Assembly: GCA_016787085.1 (NCBI GenBank)
Contig: JAEUVJ010000070.1
Span: 34,729 to 98,728, forward strand
Reading direction: 5' to 3'
Source of the DNA: Chitinophagaceae bacterium
GTDB taxonomy: Bacteria; Bacteroidota; Bacteroidia; Chitinophagales; Chitinophagaceae
DNA length: 64,000 nt
A model generated the notes under the pieces. It ran no database searches. It saw only the letters and a list, made by a program, of their open reading frames with translations, and was not told where the DNA came from. The position numbers were made by a program, and so were the translations under genes. Each line of letters opens with the position of its first letter. Positions within the stretch are counted from its first letter, which is position 1. Shown one piece after another: positions 35,101 to 42,150 of this stretch.

Positions 35101-36930
35101 CAATTTGGCAAAGCGCAGCAATACCTCGACACGGCTGTGGCAGTGTGCATGCGAAGCGGGGAGAAAGAAAAACTCGTGGATGCATCGGTGACATTGGCAA
35201 AAGTGAAATGGGCAGCCGGGAATGAGTCAGAAGCGGAGAAATACCTGGCTGATGCCATTAAGGTAAGCAAAGAGTATCATGTTCCTTCGTTATCCTGGGT
35301 GGCCTATTATGAGTCGGGACTGCTGCATTACCGGCAAAAGAAAATGGAAAAGGCGATTGAGGAGTTTAAGAATGCAGTAGAAATAGTAGAGAAGAACAGC
35401 AATAATGTATACGGGGGAGATGAGGCAAAGAAATTGTACCGCAATGATCCAAGGAAAGTTGATCTCTACGGCAAGCTGGTGCTGGTATTGGCTGAGTCAG
35501 GTAAGACCGCAGAAGCCTGGACCTATGCCGATCGCAGTAATATGACGGGTATCAAAGAACTGATGGGTGGCATCACCGACCAGACCGGGGATGTGGCAAA
35601 GGATGAAGCATTGGAGAAAGCAAAGAGCTTGTCGCAACGAACAGAAGCATTGGCCCAAAAAGAAGCCGAGCTGAAAGCGAAACCACAGACGGACCAGGTA
35701 GCGGCGCAGCTGCAAAGTATCGTGGTCGAAAAGGAAATAGCCGAAAAGGATTTTATTAAATTTAGCGAGAACCTGCTGGCTAAATATCCAGACCTGAAAG
35801 AGAATTTTTATGATAACGTCAACCCGGTTGATTTTGAGAATTACAAGGGCATGCTGCCGGCCGATATGGCGGTGTTGCTATATGTCATCAATGACAATAA
35901 ACTGCTGATCTTCTCTCTTACCAATGAGAAACTCGGCATCACACCGGTAGATCTGAAAGAGGATATTACCAGGACGATCCGGGAATATGCTGCATTGCTG
36001 AGAGTGCCGGGCAAGGCCACCGGTACAGGCGCTATCAGGGTCAGGTCAACTATTGAGGGAGAGGAGGATAACATTGATGTATCAAAACTATCATTCAAAG
36101 ATGTTTCTGAAAAAATGTACCGGGCACTGATACTCCCGGTGGCCGGAAATATACAGGGGAAAAAGAAACTCTGCATCATTCCCAATGGTGACCTTGCCAA
36201 TATTCCCTTCCAGGCATTGGGTCATACATTGCCAGATAATGTATTCCGTTATCTCGTGGAAGACCAGGTGATCTTCTATACCAGCCGGATGAAGATATTT
36301 GATGCCGATGCGCCTGCTGTTACCAATATGTCTTCCTTTGCCGTTTTTGGTGTGCCTGACCAGACATTGAAATATACCGAGAAAGAAGCCCGTTCGATCG
36401 CCGGTATCATGAATCTTTCAGATGGGGTTTATACAGAAAAGAAAGCCACCGAAGAGCAGGCCAAACAAAGCCTGGTGCAAAAGAAATATGTTCATTTTGC
36501 CACACACGGTATTCTGAATTATACGGATTATAATGCTTCTTACCTGAAGTTCCTGCCTGCTGCCGATACATCCGGCGGGAATAACGGTAAACTTACGATT
36601 GATGAGATCTATGGGCTGAGCATCGGCGGCTGCGAATTGGTTACCCTTTCCGCTTGCGAAACGGCCGTGAGCCGGCAAAAGGTAAAGGGATGGAAGATAT
36701 CGCCGGCTAATTCATTACTGCGTAAAAGGGTAAAATCGGTAGTAGCTACTATGTGGAAAGTAGATGATGAAGCCACCAGCATACTGATGGATGAGTTTTA
36801 CCGGCAACTGAATACAAAAAAGGAAAAAAGCGAGGCATTAAGACTGGCCCAGGAAAAATTAAGCAAGGACCCCCGCTATAGTCATCCTTATTTCTGGGGC
36901 GCTTTTGTTTTGTATGGCGACTGGCGATAG
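32116..36930 (+). CDS. Exported TPR-CHAT domain protein (1604 aa)
   Basis: A signal peptide (about 1-24, cleavage near VSAQ) is followed by an N-terminal region of unknown fold (about 25-280) and a long array of tetratricopeptide helices (about 290-1150), with units such as YTKAIVYFERAIGIND, YSTALDFYEKARGIYK and YTKAIDYFNRSAKYF. The C-terminal CHAT domain (about 1290-1604), a caspase/separase-type peptidase, has His1464 in HFATHG and Cys1514 in LSACETAVS, then the family ending HPYFWGAFVLYGDWR. Both catalytic residues are intact. TPRs usually bind partners or regulate the peptidase. A second ATG at 32119 is equally possible. Confidence 0.92.
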   Translation: MMLTGKSKIVCLLFTVCSLYVSAQDTQKKVRLAKFRIDSVFTRNDSSLVQVAGGTVAGLQPGSFIKCFSAYKESGGVEYPVREIGYGIAIRVSKSFAECYVSFYDSSETAYPGDHISSDIGFPVLPYETLITDVLLNAVEFTDISKQLFFEPVVFLSALSEQQEKMIKSKILDDLHAAYEMVKDRPNLPESMRKVMTGGRYGGKTALQVLKDVKITDLDNFLLYVKTYPAKYAGNLFRISESFTAWVVSNSPHSTEEVKRALLPWYKNRPEFVKRIKEYKASILLEGHCSTFGDQAIALAGQHKDAEADQLIGLGLAIAEEVKDTVGKASLLVSKAQIYQDRRKFKEAIAECEKALAVTAWCRDVKNKIYADCKRQELAALIKKGYCQLNLSAYGESELSFADAESKTNKYRQLIGDEDYYYYLQKTFEYRGWIGNITGNYTKAIVYFERAIGINDTINTYNSKNKNAGFYKSIGHVYRDRGNYSTALDFYEKARGIYKKNFERQNELNTEVSIGNILYYTGDYDKSLSYLISAKNELLELEAHDDAGYASSLAGTVYHQLGKYDSAIAFHQSSVQLRKKAGSKTGQAWSWNQLGELYLVSGQKKDALAAYDSSVVYNSKIPDEAALGTNYNNIGKVYLNDENFKKAAEYFEKGKGKTLGAWVEALYNLYLAWMMMDTLKAGSYLRQCYQLSRETGNDIYTFYSLTDLSKLAYRNNNFHAGDVYYDSVAAWTKLIATPRAEAQRLDLKGYSYIYKLEVDSAIDLYKRAVAIYDTIDLNSAVWERISLSEALISKGEFKEAEAVLLEGIRIADSISGKLALGVSYSSGSFLYGLLGEFDKGMKANEMASRIYEETGNTFRQAGALLGKGTLYKSAGEYKRSIEALLAADSIYKAERTEEMRSAALNNIGVTYYNQGDYTKAIDYFNRSAKYFKPGLIDESYLLNKGNLAECYYYLGKNKEAESILLAAFPPAKNKQFNRIASGMAVVLGKIYSDAKQFGKAQQYLDTAVAVCMRSGEKEKLVDASVTLAKVKWAAGNESEAEKYLADAIKVSKEYHVPSLSWVAYYESGLLHYRQKKMEKAIEEFKNAVEIVEKNSNNVYGGDEAKKLYRNDPRKVDLYGKLVLVLAESGKTAEAWTYADRSNMTGIKELMGGITDQTGDVAKDEALEKAKSLSQRTEALAQKEAELKAKPQTDQVAAQLQSIVVEKEIAEKDFIKFSENLLAKYPDLKENFYDNVNPVDFENYKGMLPADMAVLLYVINDNKLLIFSLTNEKLGITPVDLKEDITRTIREYAALLRVPGKATGTGAIRVRSTIEGEEDNIDVSKLSFKDVSEKMYRALILPVAGNIQGKKKLCIIPNGDLANIPFQALGHTLPDNVFRYLVEDQVIFYTSRMKIFDADAPAVTNMSSFAVFGVPDQTLKYTEKEARSIAGIMNLSDGVYTEKKATEEQAKQSLVQKKYVHFATHGILNYTDYNASYLKFLPAADTSGGNNGKLTIDEIYGLSIGGCELVTLSACETAVSRQKVKGWKISPANSLLRKRVKSVVATMWKVDDEATSILMDEFYRQLNTKKEKSEALRLAQEKLSKDPRYSHPYFWGAFVLYGDWR

Positions 36931-36990
36931 ATATATATCAAAAAAACAAAATACCCCCCGCTGGGTATAACAAAGATTGCCGGCGAATGC

Positions 36991-36998
36991 TACTTTAG
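36991..36998 (+). promoter_or_regulatory. Possible -7 box (TACTTTAG) of the metzincin gene
   Basis: Seven of eight positions match TAnnTTTG, 24 nt before the ATG. The 92-bp gap after the CHAT gene has no terminator, so read-through from the operon is also possible. Confidence 0.3.
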
Positions 36999-37022
36999 TT
37001 CTATAATTTTAAAACAGAAGAA

Positions 37023-38372
37023 ATGAAAAAGATATTATTTGTATTAGTAGCCGGCCTGGTGGTGCACCAGTTGTCAGCACAGGTCAATAAATTACCCGCC
37101 GTTCCAAGAAAAGCAGGTTGTGCCTCGATGGTCTCAGGGATCATGCTGCAGGGCATTGATACTACTAAGTCAAGGGGTATGGCGCTGAATGAACTGATGT
37201 GGGATAATGGCAAGACCATTGCCGTTAAATTCCTGCCCGGCGGCAGCCAGGCGGTACGTAGCAAGGTGATGCAATTTGCCAAAGAGTGGGAGCTGTATGC
37301 CAATCTCAAATTCAATTTTTTACCTGACAATGCGCCGGCCGCCAATGTGCGCATCAAGCTTGGCAACAGGGTGCATAATTCCTATATCGGGATCGGGGTG
37401 AATGAAATCACTTCGCAGTTTGAGCAGACCATGAATCTCGATACCACTGACTTTGTAGATTACCAGTATTACATCAAAGAACTCGAAGCAAGGCTGGCCC
37501 GCCGTGATACTGTCATCAAAGTATGGGAGCCTGAAAGGTTCATCAGGAATGTACTGGGTCGTTCCAACCTGGTATGGAACCTGAAAGCCATGCGGGGTAC
37601 TACCCTTCACGAGTTCGGTCATACGCTGGGCTTGCTGCATGAGCAAAGTTTTCCGGGGGCTATCAGCTGGAAGAGGACGGATTCTGTTTATAATTACTAC
37701 TTGGACAACAACCCGAACTGGACAAGAGAGACCGTTGACTTCAATGTATTCGAGGTAGGCGATTATTTCTATACCAATGGTACCAACTATGATGCTAAAT
37801 CTATCATGCACTACTCAGTAGCTGCCTGGCAAACCACCAACGGATATTCGCTTCCTTCCAACTATGAGCTATCAGCCGGAGATAAAATGCTGATCGCTGC
37901 CATGTACCCGAAAAGCCAGAAAGTGTCTGCATTGATGCTGCCAAGAGTGGATGTAAAGAGCATTACCAAACTGGAAGTGATCAAAAATTATAATAAAAAG
38001 AAAGGGATATCCATATTTCCCACATTAGACCTTGCGAGTAATCCCAAGATGGCCGAAGTGTACCTGGTAGCAAGGCTGATATTTGAAGATTCCAGCAAGA
38101 CCTATTATGTCAATACCACCAACCAGCAATTCCATTGGGGTGGTTTCCTGGCGGCTTATCAGAAAAAAATGTTGCTGCCTGCCACCAAAGTAAGCTATAA
38201 CAAGCTGAAAAAGGATACTGAGATATTCCTGCCGGATACACAAATACCGGAATGGCTGAGGAAGTACAAGGTCAAATTCGAATTCTTTGTCGCGATGGTG
38301 AACCCGCGGACCAAGGAAATGGAAAAGATCGGGTACTATATGTCGCCGTCATTCATGAGTATTGCGAGATAA
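37023..38372 (+). CDS. Secreted metzincin zinc metallopeptidase (449 aa)
   Basis: A signal peptide (MKKILFVLVAGLVVHQLSAQ) precedes a zinc-peptidase domain (about 50-300). The metzincin motif HEFGHTLGLLHEQ gives ligands His196, His200 and His206 with catalytic Glu197. The Met-turn is Met262 in SIMHYS. The HxxGxxHE form plus SIMHY recalls astacins (M12A) more than matrixins. The C-terminal 150 residues look like beta-sandwich and carry no recognised T9SS sorting domain. It lies 92 bp behind the CHAT gene on the same strand, and its own terminator follows. Substrate unknown. Confidence 0.92.
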   Translation: MKKILFVLVAGLVVHQLSAQVNKLPAVPRKAGCASMVSGIMLQGIDTTKSRGMALNELMWDNGKTIAVKFLPGGSQAVRSKVMQFAKEWELYANLKFNFLPDNAPAANVRIKLGNRVHNSYIGIGVNEITSQFEQTMNLDTTDFVDYQYYIKELEARLARRDTVIKVWEPERFIRNVLGRSNLVWNLKAMRGTTLHEFGHTLGLLHEQSFPGAISWKRTDSVYNYYLDNNPNWTRETVDFNVFEVGDYFYTNGTNYDAKSIMHYSVAAWQTTNGYSLPSNYELSAGDKMLIAAMYPKSQKVSALMLPRVDVKSITKLEVIKNYNKKKGISIFPTLDLASNPKMAEVYLVARLIFEDSSKTYYVNTTNQQFHWGGFLAAYQKKMLLPATKVSYNKLKKDTEIFLPDTQIPEWLRKYKVKFEFFVAMVNPRTKEMEKIGYYMSPSFMSIAR

Positions 38373-38393
38373 CATACACACATGATAATAGTG

Positions 38394-38424
38394 AAACAGA
38401 CAGGCAGCGCCTGTCTGTTTTCTT
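38394..38424 (+). terminator. Rho-independent terminator of the protease cluster
   Basis: AAACAGACAGGC (38394-38405) and GCCTGTCTGTTT (38409-38420) form a perfect 12-bp stem with a 3-nt loop, then TTCTTTT. Confidence 0.9.
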
Positions 38425-38466
38425 TTGCTATAAATGAAATGCTGACCTGATCAGGCTAACGGGAAT

Positions 38467-38498
38467 AAAAAAGTCAAACAAATCAATGTTTGACTTTT
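38467..38498 (-). terminator. Rho-independent terminator of tRNA-Pro
   Basis: AAAAGTCAAAC (38469-38479) and GTTTGACTTTT (38488-38498) form a perfect stem; the minus-strand product ends in TTTTTT. Confidence 0.8.
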
Positions 38499-38501
38499 CT
38501 G

Positions 38502-38575
38502 TCGGGAGGACAGGATTCGAACCTGCGACCCCCTGGTCCCAAACCAGGTATTCTACCGGGCTGAACTACCTCCCG
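38502..38575 (-). tRNA. tRNA-Pro (anticodon TGG)
   Basis: A 74-nt cloverleaf on the minus strand. The acceptor arms are CGGGAGG and CCTCCCG with discriminator A; the anticodon arm is CCTGG-TTTGGGA-CCAGG, anticodon TGG; the T arm is GCAGG-TTCGAAT-CCTGT. CCA is not encoded. Confidence 0.96.
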
Positions 38576-38612
38576 CCCTTATCACTTCGCTTTGCTTATG
38601 ATTTGGGGAGTG

Positions 38613-38620
38613 CAAATATA
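38613..38620 (-). promoter_or_regulatory. -7 box of the tRNA-Pro promoter (TATATTTG)
   Basis: A perfect minus-strand TAnnTTTG match 37 nt upstream of the tRNA 5' end. A TTTG further upstream is only 12 nt away, too close to be a normal -33 box. Confidence 0.45.
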
Positions 38621-38769
38621 AAGCCTTCCAGCCAAACAGAACGTATTATTTCTGAAGCTTTTTTACATCAATATTCTCCTGTAATGGTGGTAAAAACAGG
38701 CTCATTTTCATTACCCGTCGTTAAACACGATGTAAGCAGCCAGATATGTAAGAACACCGGCAATCATCT

Positions 38770-39588
38770 TTATTTTTTTGCTACCCAGTAATCCTGTTTC
38801 ATAAAAGGAAAAACTTCAGGAACATGCTCTAATATCTCAAATGGCTGCAATAGCTTTTCCCGGATGTATTTCGGGCTATGTCTTGTTAGGAACATTTTTT
38901 TACCTTCTTCGTATCGTCCCTTTACTACTATCCCTTTGGTATCATATTCTTTTTTTTCGGCCGGCAGAAACTCCTTTCGGTACACACTGTCACTGTCTGT
39001 GGTGATCAGCAGTATGCCACCGGGTCGCAGCACACGGTATAGCTCATGGGCCCAGTCGAGGCAATTCTTTTCTGATAAATGAGTGAAAACCGAAACAGCG
39101 TAAATAAAATCGAACATATTGTCAGGATAAGATAAAGGAGGACGCAGTTCATTTTTCATAAAATGCACACCGGGAATATTCTCTTTACACCATGCAATGG
39201 TTTGTGCATTGTAATCGGATGCGTGCAGTTCGACAGGGCCGAATACAGCGGGCATTTGCCTTGTTATCCGGGCAGGCCCACAGCCCCATTCATATACCGC
39301 AGACAATGAATGACCGCCGGGGAAATAGGTATCCGCTATCGTTTTGAGAAAAGAGGCTGTCTGTTCACCGCTTACTTTATAGAATTCCCAGTGAGAAGAG
39401 GAGTACGCATCAAAAGCGAGATAAGCAGGCGGTAATGCAAAGCCGGGGTTGGCTGCTATAAACTGCCTGTTCCTTTTTCGGAGTCTCCACGTTTTATAGT
39501 AATACCGGGCCTGATCTGCCAAAGCCAGCAGCCGGATCTTGCGCAAAACATGCTGTATCCTTACCCGTAGTATTTTTTTTGTGATCAT
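38770..39588 (-). CDS. Class I SAM-dependent methyltransferase (272 aa)
   Basis: A Rossmann-type methyltransferase (Methyltransf_11/25 group). An N-terminal basic, helical segment of about 85 residues precedes motif I VYEWGCGPARI (about 99-109). Then come LHASDYNAQTIAWC with the acidic ribose-binding residue, FDFIYAVSVFTHL (motif II/post) and LYRVLRPGGILLITT (motif III). The basic N terminus is longer than usual and could bind nucleic acid, lipid or polysaccharide. The acceptor is unknown. It is transcribed towards the tRNA-Pro; no partner gene adjoins it. Confidence 0.87.
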   Translation of the reverse strand: MITKKILRVRIQHVLRKIRLLALADQARYYYKTWRLRKRNRQFIAANPGFALPPAYLAFDAYSSSHWEFYKVSGEQTASFLKTIADTYFPGGHSLSAVYEWGCGPARITRQMPAVFGPVELHASDYNAQTIAWCKENIPGVHFMKNELRPPLSYPDNMFDFIYAVSVFTHLSEKNCLDWAHELYRVLRPGGILLITTDSDSVYRKEFLPAEKKEYDTKGIVVKGRYEEGKKMFLTRHSPKYIREKLLQPFEILEHVPEVFPFMKQDYWVAKK

Positions 39589-39691
39589 CAGCCTGTCAGA
39601 AAGATGAATTCAACGCTGAAACGACAGCTATAGTTCCCGGGTTGCCCGGTCATTTATCTATGCATACAGAGTTTAAATGGTTATAACAAAC

Positions 39692-39717
39692 AAAAACCCC
39701 GGATCAACGGGGGCTTT
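39692..39717 (-). terminator. Terminator of the kduID operon
   Basis: On the minus strand AAAGCCCCCG and CCGGGGTTTT form a stem with one mismatch over a short loop, followed by a T-rich tail. It lies about 30 bp after the kduD stop. Confidence 0.65.
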
Positions 39718-39747
39718 GTTGCTGAATAAATAGTTTAGTAAAGACGA

Positions 39748-40509
39748 TCATCTTCCCATCCATCCGCCATCTACGGTCACGATGGTCCCGTTCATATAAT
39801 CTGAAGCAGGGGAGGATAAGAAGACAAATGCGCCGGCCATGTCTTCAGGCGTTCCCCAGCGGTTGGCCGGTATCCTTGACAGGATCGCCGCATTACGTTC
39901 TGCATCGGCCCGCAATTGTGCTGTATTATCAGTGGCAATATACCCGGGGGCCACTCCATTTACATTTACACCATATTTTGCCCATTCGTTGGCAAATGCC
40001 TTTAATAAAGATGAGACAGCACCTTTACTGGCGGCATAACCCGGAACGGTGATCCCTCCCTGGAAAGAAAGCAAGGAACAGGTGAATACGACCTTGCCCG
40101 ATCCCTGTTCTACCATACGCTTGCCGATCTCTCTGGTTAAAATGAACTGGGCATTGAGGTTGATATTAATGATCGTGTCCCAGTATTCATCAGGATGCTC
40201 GGCAACAGGTTTGCGCAATATGTGACCGGCATTGTTAATAAGGATATCAATCTTCGGATGATCAGCTTTTACTTTTTCCAAAAAAGAATAAATAGAACTG
40301 CGGTCTGTCAGATCGCACTGGTAGGCATAGAATTTTTTGCCTGCACCTGTGACGGCTTTTTCCAATGCAGAACCCGATGCTTCCAGTTTGCTGCTGACGC
40401 CAATGATGTCAGCGCCTGATTCTGCCAATGCAGTGGCGATCGCTAACCCGATACCCCGGCTGCTGCCTGTTACCAAAGCCAGCTTGCCATCAACCCTGAA
40501 GTTTAACAT
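39748..40509 (-). CDS. kduD: 2-dehydro-3-deoxy-D-gluconate 5-dehydrogenase KduD
   Basis: A 253-residue short-chain dehydrogenase reducing 2,5-diketo-3-deoxygluconate to KDG, the step after KduI in the breakdown of unsaturated uronates from pectin or glycosaminoglycans. The NAD(P) site is TGSSRGIGLAIA (about 14-25), then INNAGHILR, with the catalytic Tyr/Lys in GYAASKGAV. The wording (FRVDGKLALVTG..., NGVAPGYIATDNT, NRWGTPEDMAGAFVFLSS) is close to known KduD proteins. The start at 40509 is preferred to one 72 nt upstream, inside kduI. It follows kduI by 16 bp. Confidence 0.93.
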   Translation of the reverse strand: MLNFRVDGKLALVTGSSRGIGLAIATALAESGADIIGVSSKLEASGSALEKAVTGAGKKFYAYQCDLTDRSSIYSFLEKVKADHPKIDILINNAGHILRKPVAEHPDEYWDTIININLNAQFILTREIGKRMVEQGSGKVVFTCSLLSFQGGITVPGYAASKGAVSSLLKAFANEWAKYGVNVNGVAPGYIATDNTAQLRADAERNAAILSRIPANRWGTPEDMAGAFVFLSSPASDYMNGTIVTVDGGWMGR

Positions 40510-40525
40510 GATGAAATGATTTGAA

Positions 40526-41356
40526 TTAAAGTAAAGAAGATGCCGGCACCGGATCCATATCGGTAAATACCATATTCTCACCGGCCATGGCCCAGATGAA
40601 TGAATAATTAGCTGTGGCTACACCGCTGTGAATACTCCATGCAGGGGATAATATCGCCTGTTCATTGCTGAGGAAGATATGTCTTGTTTCCTGCGGTTCA
40701 CCCATGAAGTGGATCACACGCTGGCCTTCCGGAAGATCGAAATAAAAATAAGATTCCATCCGGCGGTCGTGGGTATGAGGTGGCATCGTGTTCCATACAC
40801 TTCCGGCTTTGAAATTGGTCACGCCCATTACCAGCTGGCAGCTTTTGATGCCATCGAGATGAATATATTTATTGATCACACGATGATTATTATTTTCCAG
40901 GCTGCCTAGTTCTGCCGGAAGCGCTTCGGATGGTTTCATCAGCCTTGTGGGATACTCCTGGTGTGCCGGGCAGGAAAAGAAAATGAATTTGGCCGGGCTT
41001 GATTTATTACTGCTGCTGAACACTACTTTTTTGTTCCCCTTTCCAATGTAGAGGCAATCCTGTTTTTCAAGATCATATTTGGTGGTATCCACCGTGATGC
41101 TGCCATTACCGGCAATATTTAATATGCCTATTTCCCTCCGGCTGAGAAAATGATCTGATTTCAGTTGCTCGTAGGAACGTAGTTCCAGTTGGGTATTGAC
41201 AGGATGTGCGGCTCCTATTATCATCCGGTCATAATGAGTGTACACACACTCTATCTTGTCAGCCACTACCAGATGCTGAAGCAAGAACTTTTCTCTTATC
41301 TGCTGGGTATTGTACCGGGTAAAATCTTCCGGGTGTACCTGGTGAATGATCTTCAT
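40526..41356 (-). CDS. kduI: 5-dehydro-4-deoxy-D-glucuronate isomerase KduI
   Basis: A 276-residue cupin-fold zinc isomerase converting 5-keto-4-deoxyuronate to 2,5-diketo-3-deoxygluconate. Zinc-ligand region WNTMPPHTHDRRMESYFYF and the ending SPAWSIHSGVATANYSFIWAM are characteristic, and the length is standard. First gene of a two-gene operon with kduD. No lyase, transporter or SusC/D pair lies nearby, so the operon is detached from a larger polysaccharide-utilisation locus in this window. Confidence 0.95.
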   Translation of the reverse strand: MKIIHQVHPEDFTRYNTQQIREKFLLQHLVVADKIECVYTHYDRMIIGAAHPVNTQLELRSYEQLKSDHFLSRREIGILNIAGNGSITVDTTKYDLEKQDCLYIGKGNKKVVFSSSNKSSPAKFIFFSCPAHQEYPTRLMKPSEALPAELGSLENNNHRVINKYIHLDGIKSCQLVMGVTNFKAGSVWNTMPPHTHDRRMESYFYFDLPEGQRVIHFMGEPQETRHIFLSNEQAILSPAWSIHSGVATANYSFIWAMAGENMVFTDMDPVPASSLL

Positions 41357-41390
41357 TTCTAATTTTATTTTAATGTTCGGTTGGTCATGA

Positions 41391-41424
41391 CAAAGCTATA
41401 GGAAATGGCGTAATGATAGTCAAT
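41391..41424 (-). promoter_or_regulatory. Promoter of kduID (ATTG-N22-TAGCTTTG)
   Basis: On the minus strand TTG (41423-41421) precedes TAGCTTTG (41398-41391) by 22 bases. The leader to the ATG is about 30 nt. Confidence 0.5.
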
Positions 41425-41429
41425 GAATT

Positions 41430-41475
41430 GCCGGGAACGTTCTCGTAAAAATTCCCGGCCATTATGCTCCGGGAA
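41430..41475. promoter_or_regulatory. Three CCGGGAA copies upstream of the kduID promoter
   Basis: GCCGGGAA (41430-41437) and its exact inverse TTCCCGGC (41452-41459) form an inverted repeat; a third CCGGGAA is at 41469-41475. They lie just upstream of the -33 element, where an activator or repressor site would sit. Regulator unknown. Confidence 0.4.
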
Positions 41476-42150
41476 TAGGAGAAAGATCTCAAATGTGTCA
41501 TATCCATTATCATGCTTCAGCCTTTTTTATAACCAGTGTATTTCTCAATTTATAAAGAAAGAGCGGACAGCACAGTAAAACAAAAGCAACCGGAATTGAA
41601 TAATTGAGGAAAATGAAATATTACACTTTTTCATTGCAAAATATCAGCTTTAAATATGATTATGACGAACCATTTTTAATAGTTAATTTTAATTACTGAA
41701 AATTATACAGGGGTTATGCTTTCGGACAATCATACCTGGCTTTTTGATACGGCAAGTAGTAAAAAAAGCTGACCCGGTTTGACTATTGTTAATTTATTTT
41801 TCTATCATTGCGATACCATTGACGCATTTCATAAGACATTGCTTTATCCTTCTAATTTCTAAGAGTTTATCATTATTATCCTATCGAAAGCGGTCTTAAC
41901 TTAATGAAAGCTTGCTTTACTGTTCAATATCCGCTTAATCACAGTTATCCTGCTATCCTTCTGAAAAGCTCCGGAACCTTTGGACGATCACATTGACGGA
42001 GGAAGAAATTTTACTGTTGGCTCTTAACTAATCTGAAAAACAAGTTTGCCGGGGGAGAGGCTTTAGAAGCATGATGCTTTTACAGCTCTTGTTCTGTCAT
42101 TACTGTGATCAGGTTTAATGGACATAACTACTACCAAAACTGCTTTTATC

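Larger units (their letters stand above)
41357..42117. other. 761-bp non-coding divergent region between kduI and the surface-adhesin module
   Basis: AT-rich, particularly 41620-41740. The kduID promoter and CCGGGAA sites occupy its left end. In the right 600 bp I see no RNA gene, credible coding frame or exact promoter, although a promoter for the 21-kb adhesin operon must lie there. Confidence 0.4.

Noticed and set aside
30106..36930. Type III-E CRISPR (gRAMP/Craspase) because of the CHAT protein
   Set aside because: No gRAMP, cas1/cas2 or CRISPR array is near, and both protease proteins have signal peptides.
38486..38791. Open frame of 101 codons with GRTGFEPATPWSQTRYSTG
   Set aside because: It is a translation through the tRNA-Pro gene and its flanks, another well-known spurious protein.
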